Positions 1 through 8,110 are shown, counted from the stretch's first letter. The stretch: DNA of 64,000 bases from Duganella alba (GCF_009674495.1 NZ_WKJN01000023.1:1-64000); one strand, 5' to 3'. Translations and numbers: made by a program. Notes: a model not told the origin generated them from the letters alone.

Positions 1-1309
1 CCGGCGACGGCGCTGCGACAGGCGACGCATCGTTGCGCGCCATGGCGGCCGCGCCGGCGATGACTGATGGCGGCACCACGCTGGCGTGATTGGCCTGCAC
101 GTTGGCCGCTGCGCGCGCTGGCGGCGCACCGGCAGCGGCACGGGCCGAAGCCATCGCCGCCTGGCGCGACACCGCTGGCGCGGCGGCCGGTTGTCCCTCT
201 GCCCCGCCTACGCCGGGGCGAAAGGCCAACATCCGTAGCAAGGTCATCGAGAAACCGGCATATTCATCCGGCGCCAGGCCCAGCTCATTGCGGCCGTGCA
301 CGGCGATCTGGTAGTACAGTTGCACCTCTTCCGCGTCAAACGCGGCAGCCAGGCGCACGATGTCCGCATACTCCGGCAAATCGTCCGGCAGCGCGGCCGG
401 CACCGTCTGCGCCAGCGCGATCCGGTGCAGCAAGGTGCCCAGATCCTGCAACGCGCCGTTGTACGACAGGCTGCGCGTCGCCATCTCATCGGCCACGGCC
501 AGCAGATCGGCGCCATCCTGCGCCGCCAGCGCATCGAGCACGCGGATCAGATACGACTGGTCCAGCGCACCCAGCATGCCCTGCACCGCATCCAGCGTCA
601 CCGCGCCGGCCGCGTAGGCAATCGCCTGATCAGTCAGCGACAACGCATCGCGCATCGAACCGTGGGCGCCGGTGGCCAGCAAACGCAGCGCCGGATGTTC
701 AAAGGTGATGCCCTCCTGCCCCAGAATATTCTCCAGGTGGCCAATGATATGGCCCGGCGGCATCTGCTTCAGATTGAATTGCAGGCAGCGCGACAGCACC
801 GTCACCGGAATCTTCTGCGGATCGGTGGTCGCCAGAATGAATTTGACGTGCTCCGGCGGTTCCTCCAGCGTCTTCAGCATCGAGTTGAAGGCGTGGTTGG
901 TCAGCATGTGCACCTCATCGATCATATAGACCTTGAAGCGCGCATTGCTCGGCGCGTATACCGCCTGTTCCAGCAACTGTGCCATCTCGTCAACGCCGCG
1001 GTTGGACGCCGCATCCATCTCGATATAGTCGACAAAGCGGCCGGCATCGATGGCCGTACACGCCTCGCACACGCCGCACGGCGTGGCGGTGATGCCGCCA
1101 TTGCCATCCGGGCCGATGCAGTTGAGCGACTTGGCCAGAATCCGCGACAAGGTGGTTTTACCCACGCCGCGCGTGCCGGTGAACAGGTAGGCGTGGTGCA
1201 GCCGGCCGCTATGCAACGCATGCGTCAGCGCGCGAACCACGTGCTCCTGGCCGACGAGCGTTTCGAAGTTCCGGGGGCGGTATTTACGGGCGAGGACTTG
1301 ATAGGACAT
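1..1309 (-). CDS. dnaX: DNA polymerase III subunit gamma/tau (5' part, runs off the window)
   Basis: Clamp-loader ATPase of the DNA polymerase III holoenzyme. Read from an ATG at 1309 the frame stays open to the first base (about 436 codons) and starts MSYQVLARKYRP. It carries the Walker A motif GTRGVGKTT near residue 45, a four-cysteine zinc module just after it, and the Walker B/DEVH-type motif in YMIDEVHML. The last visible part is Ala/Pro-rich linker, as expected between domain III and the tau-specific region. The C-terminus, including any programmed frameshift site that makes gamma, lies outside the window. Divergent from the next gene across 107 bp. Confidence 0.96.
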   Translation of the reverse strand, partial: MSYQVLARKYRPRNFETLVGQEHVVRALTHALHSGRLHHAYLFTGTRGVGKTTLSRILAKSLNCIGPDGNGGITATPCGVCEACTAIDAGRFVDYIEMDAASNRGVDEMAQLLEQAVYAPSNARFKVYMIDEVHMLTNHAFNSMLKTLEEPPEHVKFILATTDPQKIPVTVLSRCLQFNLKQMPPGHIIGHLENILGQEGITFEHPALRLLATGAHGSMRDALSLTDQAIAYAAGAVTLDAVQGMLGALDQSYLIRVLDALAAQDGADLLAVADEMATRSLSYNGALQDLGTLLHRIALAQTVPAALPDDLPEYADIVRLAAAFDAEEVQLYYQIAVHGRNELGLAPDEYAGFSMTLLRMLAFRPGVGGAEGQPAAAPAVSRQAAMASARAAAGAPPARAAANVQANHASVVPPSVIAGAAAMARNDASPVAAPSP

Positions 1310-1416
1310 GCTGGGATTTTACCGTAGATAGCGGGTGCCAAAGCGGCAATTGTAACAAGTCGAGAGTGGATTAGGTAAGTCTGCCATTCCGCCTTACAAT
1401 TTGTTTTTCTTTTAAC

Positions 1417-2076
1417 ATGCTAAAAATGAAAAAACTTGCCCTGCTCCCCGTCCTGTTGCTGTCCCTCACCGCCCACGCCGACGAACGCGAATGGGTGCCG
1501 TACAAAAAACTGGTGGAAGAACTGCGCTTCGACAAGTTCTACGCCATTCCGGCCGCCGAGCGCGACAAGATCAACCTCTTCGTCACCATCAAGCCAAATA
1601 ACAAAAGCTACAAGCCGTCCGACGTGGTGCTGACCGTGGTGCAAGGCAGCGAGCGCCAGCCGTTGCCGCCGCTGTCGCCGGACTACCGCCTGGCGCTTGT
1701 GCCCAACGCCAAGTGGATGACCGAGGACACCAAGATCATGACCAGCCTGCCGAAAGGCGAAAAGTCGGCGGTCAGCTACCTGGCCACCACGCCGCTGCCG
1801 GAAGGCCTGCAATGGAATTACACGCCGCTGATGAGCAGCGTGGCGCAGATGAACCAGGCGATCAAGAAAATGGCCGGCGCGCTGAGCATGTTCGCGCCCA
1901 GCGCCAAGGCGGTGATTTTCAAGTTCGGCCACCCGGCGCAGCTGAAGGTCGGCGGCACGGTCTACAACACCGACGCCGGCAACCAGATCAAGCTGAAGCC
2001 GGAAGCGGCCTTGCTGAAAGAGAATCCGCTGATGGTGGCATCGGAACGGCCTATCGAAGCGCAGGTCGATGAATAA
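1417..2076 (+). CDS. Hypothetical exported protein (219 aa)
   Basis: Begins with a clear signal peptide (basic MLKMKK, hydrophobic LALLPVLLLSLTA, cleavage after the HADE region), so the mature protein of about 200 residues should be periplasmic. The start could be the first ATG or the ATG three codons on. The mature part is mixed alpha/beta in character with no cysteine and no catalytic motif I recognise; it opens with WVPYKKLVEELRF, loosely like small periplasmic DUF2987-type proteins, but I would not name it on that. Monocistronic: it starts divergently from dnaX and ends directly at a strong hairpin terminator. Confidence 0.8.
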   Translation: MLKMKKLALLPVLLLSLTAHADEREWVPYKKLVEELRFDKFYAIPAAERDKINLFVTIKPNNKSYKPSDVVLTVVQGSERQPLPPLSPDYRLALVPNAKWMTEDTKIMTSLPKGEKSAVSYLATTPLPEGLQWNYTPLMSSVAQMNQAIKKMAGALSMFAPSAKAVIFKFGHPAQLKVGGTVYNTDAGNQIKLKPEAALLKENPLMVASERPIEAQVDE

Positions 2077-2136
2077 AAAAAAGCCATGTGGCCGTGAGAC
2101 GATCTTGAGCGTCTCAGCACACATGGCTTTTTTAGA
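2077..2136. terminator. Bidirectional two-stem hairpin terminator, copy 1
   Basis: An A-tract, outer stem GCCATGTG (2083-2090) with CACATGGC (2120-2127) and a T-tract flank an inner stem TGAGACG / CGTCTCA closing the loop ATCTTGAG. It lies between the + strand exported-protein gene and the - strand 4.5S RNA, so it can stop transcription from both sides. A second copy at 5141-5197 has the same outer stem and loop, but three inner base pairs are replaced by compensating changes. Confidence 0.85.
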
Positions 2137-2143
2137 ATAAGGA

Positions 2144-2239
2144 GGCGAGCCTGATCTGCGGCACTTATGGTGAATAGCTGTGGCTGCTTCGTTCCCGACC
2201 TGACCAGGTTGGCCATGCCACAATGCGCAGGGGCCCGCC
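2144..2239 (-). ncRNA. ffs: 4.5S RNA (bacterial small SRP RNA)
   Basis: On the minus strand the sequence carries the conserved SRP domain IV hairpin: CAGGTCAGG, an apical loop, then GAAGCAGCC, the binding site of Ffh. The ends pair as expected (GGCGGGCC at the 5' end, GGCTCGCC at the 3' end), giving one long hairpin of about 96 nt, the usual size for the short proteobacterial SRP RNA. It targets nascent membrane proteins with Ffh/FtsY. It has its own promoter inside the end of ubiD and a terminator hairpin directly behind it. The nearby dnaX is a common neighbour of ffs. Confidence 0.95.
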
Positions 2240-2246
2240 AGCAGTC

Positions 2247-2276
2247 ATTATACCTTACAGCCCCAACTCCTGCCAA
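2247..2276 (-). promoter_or_regulatory. Sigma-70 promoter of ffs, embedded in the ubiD 3' end
   Basis: Minus strand -35 TTGGCA (2271-2276), an 18-bp spacer and a perfect -10 TATAAT (2247-2252). The 5' end of the 4.5S RNA lies 7 bp further on. The -35 and part of the spacer overlap the last codons and stop of ubiD. Confidence 0.8.
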
Positions 2277-3739
2277 ATTTGATCCACCCGTGTTTTCACC
2301 TCGGGCGACATGGTGATCACCGTACCCCACTCGCGCGTGGTTTCGCCCGGCCACTTGTTGGTGGCGTCGATGCCCATCTTGCTGCCCAGGCCGCTTACCG
2401 GCGAGGCGAAGTCCAGGTAATCGATTGGCGTGTGGTCCACCAGCGTGGTGTCGCGGGTCGGATCGACGCGGGTCGTGATGGCCCAGATCACCTCGTTCCA
2501 GTCGCGGATGTTCACGTCCTCATCCACCACCACGATGAACTTGGTGTACATGAACTGGCGCAGGAAGCTCCACACGCCGAACATCACGCGCTTGGCGTGG
2601 CCGGCGTACTGCTTCTTGATCTGCACCACCGCCATGCGGTAGCTGCAGCCTTCGGCCGGCAAATGGAAATCGGTGATCTCGCTGAATTGCTTTTGCAGCA
2701 GCGGGATGAAGACCTCGTTCAGCGCCAGGCCCAGCACGGCCGGCTCGTCCGGCGGCTTGCCCGTATAAGTAGAGTGATAGATCGGATCGCGGCGCATGGT
2801 GATGCGGTCGATGGTGAACACCGGGAACGAGTCCTGCTCATTATAGTAACCCGTGTGGTCGCCATACGGCCCTTCCAGCGCATGCTCGTAGCCGCTCGGA
2901 TGATTCTCATCAGGATAGATATGGCCTTCCAGCACAATCTCGGCCGATGCCGGCACGCGCAGCTCGCTGCCGATGGCCTTGACCAGCTCGGTGCGGCTGC
3001 CGCGCAGCAGGCCGGCGAACTGGTATTCGGACAGGCTGTCCGGCACCGGCGTCACCGCACCTAATATAGTAGCGGGATCGGCGCCCAGCGCGACGCACAC
3101 CGGATACGGTTTGCCCTTGCTCTGTATGGCGTGCTCGCGGAAGTCCAGCGCGCCGCCGCGATGCGCCAGCCAGCGCATGATGACCTTGTTCGGACCCAGC
3201 ACCTGCTGGCGGTAGATGCCCAGATTCTGGCGCTTCTTATTAGGACCCTTGGTAATCACCAGACCCCAGGTAATCAAAGGCGCCACGTCGCCCGGCCAGC
3301 AGTGCTGAATCGGCAATTTCGACAAATCGACATCGGCGCCTTCCCACACGATTTCCTGGCACGGCGCGCCGCGCAATTCCTTGGGCGCCATATCCCATAC
3401 GGCTTTCACCAGCGAGCCGAGGCCCAGCAGGTCCTTGAAATCCTTCGGCGGCTCCGGCTCTTTCAGGCGCGACAGCACGTGGCCGATCTTGCGCAATTCG
3501 CTGACATCGCTGGCGCCCATGCCGAGCGCCACGCGGCGCGGCGTGCCGAACAAATTGGTCAGCACCGGCATGCTGTGGCCGGTCGGATTCTGGAACAGCA
3601 ATGCCGGTCCGCCGGCCCGCAACGTGCGGTCGGATACCTCGGTCATCTCTAAATGCGGCGAAACTGGGGTCAAAATGGGTTTAAGTTCACCCATTCCTTG
3701 CAGTTGAGAAATAAAATCTCGCAGATCGGAATATTTCAT
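2255..3739 (-). CDS. ubiD: UbiD: 3-octaprenyl-4-hydroxybenzoate decarboxylase
   Basis: Prenylated-FMN-dependent decarboxylase of ubiquinone biosynthesis; needs the flavin prenyltransferase UbiX, which is not in the window. At 494 residues it matches the usual length. It starts MKYSDLRDFISQLQ and contains family blocks such as HCWPGDVAPLITWG (about residue 145), the LGIYRQQVLGPNKVIMRW segment and EGPYGDHTGYYNE, which holds the conserved acidic residues of the active site. The gene stands alone; its 3' end doubles as the promoter of the 4.5S RNA gene. Confidence 0.96.
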   Translation of the reverse strand: MKYSDLRDFISQLQGMGELKPILTPVSPHLEMTEVSDRTLRAGGPALLFQNPTGHSMPVLTNLFGTPRRVALGMGASDVSELRKIGHVLSRLKEPEPPKDFKDLLGLGSLVKAVWDMAPKELRGAPCQEIVWEGADVDLSKLPIQHCWPGDVAPLITWGLVITKGPNKKRQNLGIYRQQVLGPNKVIMRWLAHRGGALDFREHAIQSKGKPYPVCVALGADPATILGAVTPVPDSLSEYQFAGLLRGSRTELVKAIGSELRVPASAEIVLEGHIYPDENHPSGYEHALEGPYGDHTGYYNEQDSFPVFTIDRITMRRDPIYHSTYTGKPPDEPAVLGLALNEVFIPLLQKQFSEITDFHLPAEGCSYRMAVVQIKKQYAGHAKRVMFGVWSFLRQFMYTKFIVVVDEDVNIRDWNEVIWAITTRVDPTRDTTLVDHTPIDYLDFASPVSGLGSKMGIDATNKWPGETTREWGTVITMSPEVKTRVDQIWQELGL

Positions 3740-3872
3740 CGGTTTTTAATATTTTCTTACATTAAAGCGTACTGTTTAAAAATACAGGTCAAGTGGTTGA
3801 TTTTATTGGTTTTCCACCGAACACAAGGCAAAATTCTAGATTTAAAAGTTATAAAGACGGTTCGCGTTAGTA

Positions 3873-3901
3873 TTGACTTGATATAAAACGCCTCATACAA
3901 T
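3873..3901 (+). promoter_or_regulatory. Sigma-70 promoter for the lytic transglycosylase transcript
   Basis: TTGACT (3873-3878), a 17-bp spacer and TACAAT (3896-3901). Predicted start near 3908, leaving about 318 nt before the ATG at 4226. Confidence 0.65.
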
Positions 3902-3907
3902 CCACCC

Positions 3908-4225
3908 TACTTGAAGAGAGCAGGTCTCCGGACCTCATGCGGACCACACAAAGTCGCGCTCATTCATTCACGGAGTCGGGGCTCCACATGACATTTTAAG
4001 GAGTGTTTTCGAAAGGCGTCTGCCTTCCTCCCCGAAAGTAGTTGTATTGCATTCTGGTTGACTCCTGCGGGAGAGATCAGCAATAAGCAAGCAATGATGG
4101 CGTTCTCGCGCGCTCTTCTACAGCGGCGACGAACGAGATATTTCTGATGCACGGCATTAGCACCTGTTGAGCTGCGTTTTGACGCTGGCAGGGACCCGCT
4201 TTTACGGACATTTCAGGGGAACTTT
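3908..4225 (+). other. Long structured 5' leader of the transglycosylase gene
   Basis: No credible coding sequence is present. The stretch holds several short strong hairpins: GGTC-TCCG-GACC (3925-3936), GGAG/CTCC around 3972-3985, AAGGC-GTCT-GCCTT around 4012-4026, and CTCC-TGCG-GGAG around 4067-4078. I could not fit it to a riboswitch class I know, so regulation by this leader is an inference from length and structure only. 3740-3872, before the promoter, is AT-rich with nothing else recognisable. Confidence 0.4.
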
Positions 4226-5119
4226 ATGATTAATAGCAATACCGGTGCAATGTTGTTTGCCCGTCTCATGGCTCGCCAGCCAGCCGCGTGGTTCTCCACG
4301 ACGCGCATTTCGGCAAAGGGTGTGTTGACCACCGCCCAGCATACGTTGACCGTCGTTGGCGTCAGCGCTTTAGTAGTAATGGCAGTAATGTTTGTTCGTC
4401 CGGATCTGGCCAAAGCCTTGAGCGACAGCCTGAACCGCACGCCGGAAGCGGAAGTGGCGGTCGTGACCGCGCCGCCGCTGTCGGCCCTGATGGAGGCGCC
4501 AGCCGCCAACGCGGCAGCCGCAGCAGCAGCGCCGCTGACGGCCGAAGAAAAGGCCTTGTTGGGCACGCAGAAGCAGCAGCAATGGGTTACCACCTGGCTG
4601 TCCAAGCGTTACCGCGTTGCCGGTGACGCCGCCAACATGCTGGTGTCCACCGCCTACCTGACGGCACGTGAGATCAAGCTCGATCCGCTGCTGATCCTGG
4701 CGGTGATGTCGATCGAGTCCGGCCTGAATCCGTTCGCGGAAAGCCCGATGGGCGCGCAAGGCCTGATGCAGGTGATGTCGAAAGTGCACCACGAGAAGTT
4801 CCAGGACATGGGCGGCCTGCAAGCCGCGCTGAATCCGGTCGCCAACATCCGCGTCGGTTCGCTGATCCTGAAAGATTATGTGACCCGTGGCGGTTCGGTG
4901 GAAGCCGGCCTGAAGAGCTATGTGGGCGCCGCTGCCTTTGAAACCGATGAAGGCTACGGTTCGAAGGTGCTGGCCGAGTACAATCGCCTGAAACAGGTTT
5001 CGGCTGGCAAGAAAGTGCCTACCATTACTCCGGTGATGGTCGCTTCGCAGCCTAAACCAGCAGCGCCAGTCGCTGTTGCCGAGAAATCGGTGAGCGGTAC
5101 GCAGATCGCCGGTCTCTGA
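4226..5119 (+). CDS. Membrane-anchored lytic transglycosylase (SLT domain)
   Basis: Cleaves the MurNAc-GlcNAc bond of peptidoglycan. An N-terminal cytoplasmic stretch is followed by a membrane segment (about residues 41-57), an Ala/Pro-rich linker (about 78-105) and a C-terminal SLT domain. The domain holds the motif SIESGLNPFAES with the catalytic glutamate at residue 164, followed by GAQGLMQVM, typical of the family. The start follows a good ribosome site (AGGGGAA, 7 nt before ATG). It is the only gene of its transcript, which begins with a long leader and ends at the second copy of the covarying hairpin. Confidence 0.88.
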   Translation: MINSNTGAMLFARLMARQPAAWFSTTRISAKGVLTTAQHTLTVVGVSALVVMAVMFVRPDLAKALSDSLNRTPEAEVAVVTAPPLSALMEAPAANAAAAAAAPLTAEEKALLGTQKQQQWVTTWLSKRYRVAGDAANMLVSTAYLTAREIKLDPLLILAVMSIESGLNPFAESPMGAQGLMQVMSKVHHEKFQDMGGLQAALNPVANIRVGSLILKDYVTRGGSVEAGLKSYVGAAAFETDEGYGSKVLAEYNRLKQVSAGKKVPTITPVMVASQPKPAAPVAVAEKSVSGTQIAGL

Positions 5120-5140
5120 TCCGTTTTCTGCGCCGCAAAT

Positions 5141-5197
5141 AAAAAGCCATGTGGCCGTGCAGCGATCTTGAGCGCTGCAGCACACATGGCTTTTTTT
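5141..5197. terminator. Bidirectional two-stem hairpin terminator, copy 2
   Basis: Same build as the element at 2077-2136: A-tract, GCCATGTG / CACATGGC outer stem, inner stem TGCAGCG / CGCTGCA, loop ATCTTGAG, T-tract. Convergent position between the transglycosylase gene (+) and the proline-rich protein gene (-). Confidence 0.85.
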
Positions 5198-5805
5198 CAT
5201 TTTGGGCAGTTGCTGACGACGATGCGGCCGTTGTCGCGGAATGGATCTCGGCCACCACTAAAATTGTTCGAGGCGGCGGTATAGCAGACTTCCCGGCCGC
5301 CCGGCATGATGAACTTGGTGATGCGACTGCCATCGGCAGCGATCATTTCCACCGTGCGCATTCCGCCGCCGCGATAGGCCTTGCCGATGGCGGTGGCCAG
5401 CGCGGTTTCGTCGTTGACCAGCTTGCGGTCGCGCTGGGTCCAGGATTCCTTCAGCGCCAGCTTGTCGGCCGCCGCCGCGCCGGCGATGGCGCGCTGCTTG
5501 AGGTCCGGCTCCGGCTTGACCGGCAAAGCGAAGGGATCGGGCGGCAAGGTCGGCGCGGTGATGGCTTGTACCGGCGCAGACTCCGGCGGCGGCAGCGTGA
5601 TCGGTTTCGGCTCGCTCTGCTGCGGGGACCGTTCCGGCGGCACGGCCTTCGCTACCGTGCGCGCCGGCCGCTCAACGGAGCGCACAACCGGCGCCGGCGG
5701 CGGTAAGCGCTTGTGTGGCGCAAGAAGGTAGGTGATGGCCTGGTGCGGCGTCACAGGAGCCGCCAGGGGCCGCTCAGGCGGCCGCCAACACAGAAATGCC
5801 AGCAC
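5197..5805 (-). CDS. Hypothetical proline-rich envelope protein
   Basis: 202 residues from a GTG at 5805. A long Pro/Ala-rich stretch (about residues 8-100) precedes a small C-terminal domain with two cysteines (EVCYTA..., ending VVSNCPK). The layout, an N-terminal membrane anchor plus a proline-rich spacer and small domain, resembles TonB-like periplasmic proteins, but no known domain is recognised. The frame extends upstream of the GTG with plausible sequence (basic RWRRRGW, then hydrophobic LALIAGAHVLAF), suggesting the real start is further up, yet no ATG, GTG or TTG lies between the GTG and the preceding stop. The start is therefore uncertain. Confidence 0.65.
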   Translation of the reverse strand: MLAFLCWRPPERPLAAPVTPHQAITYLLAPHKRLPPPAPVVRSVERPARTVAKAVPPERSPQQSEPKPITLPPPESAPVQAITAPTLPPDPFALPVKPEPDLKQRAIAGAAAADKLALKESWTQRDRKLVNDETALATAIGKAYRGGGMRTVEMIAADGSRITKFIMPGGREVCYTAASNNFSGGRDPFRDNGRIVVSNCPK

Positions 5806-5939
5806 GTGCGCGCCGGCGATCAGTGCCAGCCAGCCGCGCCGACGCCAGCGTGGAGGTTGCAGTTCGATGATGCCGCTCCAAAATTACCTGAAAGGCAATT
5901 CTGTGCGGCACTCCCCTGCCCGGTCAATCCACAAATAAA

Positions 5940-5972
5940 AAAAGCCACCGCACGCTACCGTGGGTGGCTTTT
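5940..5972. terminator. Hairpin terminator behind nusB
   Basis: AAAAGCCACC (5940-5949) pairs with GGTGGCTTTT (5963-5972). On the minus strand it is followed by a T-rich run, so it fits as terminator of the ribBA-ribH-nusB transcript. Confidence 0.8.
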
Positions 5973-5990
5973 GACAATACCGAACGCGGC

Positions 5991-6461
5991 TTAGCGCTTC
6001 TTCTCGGCAGCCACTTCTTCCGGGCGCAACTGGCCAGCCAGCTTGTCCAGCACGCCGTTGACGTACTTGTGGCCATCGATACCGCCAAACGACTTGGTCA
6101 GCTCCACCGCTTCGTTGATGACGACGCGGTAAGGAATTTCCAGATTGTTCTTCAGTTCGTAAGCACCGATCAACAGCACCGCGTGCTCGATCGGCGACAG
6201 CTCGTTGATGCCACGGTCCACCAGCGGCGCGAACATCTCGCGCAGCTCGACCGACGAACCGATGGCGCCATTCAGCAGCACGGTGAAGTGCTCGGCGTCG
6301 GCCTTGTCGAAGCCGTGCGCGCCGCGGATGTGGTTGACCACCGTGGAGGCGGATTCATTGTTCAGCAGCCACTGGTACAACCCTTGCAGCGCGAACTCGC
6401 GGGCGCGATGACGCGGCGTGCGGTTCTTGCTGGGGTTGGCGTGCAAAGTCTTCTCGTTCAT
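5991..6461 (-). CDS. nusB: Transcription antitermination factor NusB
   Basis: 156 residues, all-helical RNA-binding protein that with NusE (S10) binds boxA and promotes antitermination of rRNA operons. Family hallmarks: RHRAREFALQGLYQWLLN near the N-terminus, ILLIGAYEL-type segment (here VLLIGAYELKN), and YRVVINEAVELTKSFGGIDGHKYVNGVLDKLA near the C-terminus. It is last in the ribBA-ribH-nusB group, 23 bp after ribH, an arrangement widely conserved in proteobacteria, and is followed by a terminator. Confidence 0.96.
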   Translation of the reverse strand: MNEKTLHANPSKNRTPRHRAREFALQGLYQWLLNNESASTVVNHIRGAHGFDKADAEHFTVLLNGAIGSSVELREMFAPLVDRGINELSPIEHAVLLIGAYELKNNLEIPYRVVINEAVELTKSFGGIDGHKYVNGVLDKLAGQLRPEEVAAEKKR

Positions 6462-6484
6462 TTTCTACCTTCGTGTGTTAATTC

Positions 6485-6973
6485 TTACTCGTCGTCGCCT
6501 TGATCCTGGTTCAGCTCTTCCAGGGCGATGGTCAGATTGGCCATCTCAACGGCCACGCGCGCCGCGTCGGCGCCTTTGACGGCCATGCGCACTTCGGCTT
6601 GCTCGTCGTTCTCGGTGGTCAGGATCGCGTTGGCGATCGGGATGCCGTAGTCCAGGCCGATGCGGGTGATGCCCGCGCCCGACTCGTTCGACACCAGCTC
6701 GAAGTGGTAGGTTTCGCCACGGATGACGGCGCCCAGCGCGATCAGCGCGTCGAACTGCTGCGACTCGGCCATCTTCTGCAGCACCAGCGGCACTTCCAGC
6801 GCGCCCGGCACGGTCACGTGCAGCACGTCTTCATCCGCCACGCCCAGGTGCTTCAGCTCGGCCAGGCAGGCCGACAGCAGGCCGTGGCAGATGTCTTCGT
6901 TAAAACGCGCTTGTACCACGCCAATGCGCAGATCTTCGCCGTTCAGATTGGTTTCGTAGCTTCCTACCGTCAT
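6485..6973 (-). CDS. ribH: 6,7-dimethyl-8-ribityllumazine synthase
   Basis: Condenses 5-amino-6-ribitylaminouracil with 3,4-dihydroxy-2-butanone 4-phosphate, the penultimate riboflavin step. 162 residues, the usual length. Motifs: VQARFNEDICHGLL near residue 19, VPGALEVPLVLQKM, and ALGAVIRGETYHFELVSNE with the phosphate-binding and catalytic residues. It lies 27 bp downstream of ribBA and 23 bp upstream of nusB, so co-transcription is likely. Confidence 0.96.
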   Translation of the reverse strand: MTVGSYETNLNGEDLRIGVVQARFNEDICHGLLSACLAELKHLGVADEDVLHVTVPGALEVPLVLQKMAESQQFDALIALGAVIRGETYHFELVSNESGAGITRIGLDYGIPIANAILTTENDEQAEVRMAVKGADAARVAVEMANLTIALEELNQDQGDDE

Positions 6974-7000
6974 GATGGCCTCTTATATATGTTGGTTGAA

Positions 7001-8110
7001 TTAGTTCGGTTTGGCGACGTAGCCGGTCACTTCGAGATCGAAGCCGGTCATCGACGGCATTTTGCGCGGGCTGGCCAGCAGCTGCATCTTGCAGACGCCG
7101 ACTTCGCGCAGGATTTGCGCGCCGATACCGTAGCTGCGCAGGTCCATGCTGGCGGCGCGGCCTTTCGGACGCGTTTCCGGCTTGCCCAGCGCTTCAAATT
7201 GCGAGAAGAACTGCTCGGCGGTCTCTTCGCAGTTCAGCAGCACGATCACGCCGCTGTCGGCAGCCTTGACGGCGGCCAGCGACGACGACAGGTTCCACGA
7301 GTGGGTGGTGGCTTCCGACTCCAGCACGTCCAGGATCGATACCGGCTGGTGCACGCGCACCAGGGTTTCCTTGCCCTTCTCGATTTCGCCGTGCACCAGC
7401 GCCAGGTGCGCCGAGCCGCTCGGCTTGTCGCGGTAGGCGATCATGCGGAACTCGCCCTGCGCGGTCTTCAGCGGACGCTCGCCCACTTTTTCCACCAGCG
7501 ATTCGTTGCGGCTGCGGTAGTGGATCAGGTCGGCGATGGTGCCGATCTTCAGGCCGTGTTCCTTGGCGAATTCCAGCAGGTCCGGCAGGCGCGCCATGGT
7601 GCCGTCGTCCTTCATGATTTCGCAGATCACCGAGGCCGGCGTCAGGCCGGCCATGGCGGTCAGGTCGCAACCGGCTTCGGTATGGCCTGCGCGCATCAGC
7701 ACGCCGCCCTTTTGCGCCTTCAGCGGGAAGATGTGGCCCGGCTGGACGATGTCCGATGGCTGCGCATCCTTGGCCACGGCCACCTGGATGGTCTTGGCGC
7801 GGTCGGCGGCGGAAATGCCGGTGGTCACGCCTTCAGCCGCTTCGATCGAGACGGTGAAGTTGGTGCCGAACGCGGTGCCGTTCTTGGTCGACATCATCGA
7901 CAGTTCCAGCTGGTTGCAGCGCTCTTCGGTCAGCGTCAGGCACACCAGGCCGCGCGCGTACTTGACCATGAAATTGATGGCTTCCGGCGTGACGAAGTCC
8001 GCCGCGAGCACCAGGTCACCTTCGTTTTCCCGGTCTTCTTCATCGACCAGGATCACCATGCGGCCAGCGCGCAATTCGGCGACGATTTCTTCGGTGCTGG
8101 AAATTGACAT
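7001..8110 (-). CDS. ribB: 3,4-dihydroxy-2-butanone 4-phosphate synthase with degenerate GTP cyclohydrolase II domain (RibBA type)
   Basis: The N-terminal half (about residues 1-205) is a full RibB domain with EEIVAELRAGRMVILVDEEDRENEGD, RAGHTEAGCDLT and the expected acidic/His residues; it makes the four-carbon riboflavin precursor from ribulose 5-phosphate. The C-terminal half aligns in order with GTP cyclohydrolase II, but where active enzymes have the zinc ligands (pattern ECLTGD...RCDCG) this protein reads VHQPVSILDVLES and has no cysteines there. It should therefore lack cyclohydrolase activity, so a separate ribA is expected elsewhere. First gene of the ribBA-ribH-nusB group; no FMN riboswitch is seen upstream. 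Confidence 0.93.
   Translation of the reverse strand: MSISSTEEIVAELRAGRMVILVDEEDRENEGDLVLAADFVTPEAINFMVKYARGLVCLTLTEERCNQLELSMMSTKNGTAFGTNFTVSIEAAEGVTTGISAADRAKTIQVAVAKDAQPSDIVQPGHIFPLKAQKGGVLMRAGHTEAGCDLTAMAGLTPASVICEIMKDDGTMARLPDLLEFAKEHGLKIGTIADLIHYRSRNESLVEKVGERPLKTAQGEFRMIAYRDKPSGSAHLALVHGEIEKGKETLVRVHQPVSILDVLESEATTHSWNLSSSLAAVKAADSGVIVLLNCEETAEQFFSQFEALGKPETRPKGRAASMDLRSYGIGAQILREVGVCKMQLLASPRKMPSMTGFDLEVTGYVAKPN

Noticed and set aside
1962..2354. Minus-strand open frame across the 4.5S RNA
   Set aside because: It runs through a conserved SRP RNA, a terminator and two unrelated genes; no protein motif.
3908..4225. Glycine, c-di-GMP or ydaO-type riboswitch in the transglycosylase leader
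   Set aside because: A GGGAGAG stretch and several hairpins invite the comparison, but the conserved cores of these classes are missing.
6500..8107. 535-codon open frame on the plus strand opposite ribH and ribBA
   Set aside because: Its product is a His/Arg/Gln/Val-rich string typical of the reverse frame of GC-rich genes; both ribH and ribBA on the other strand have full family motifs.
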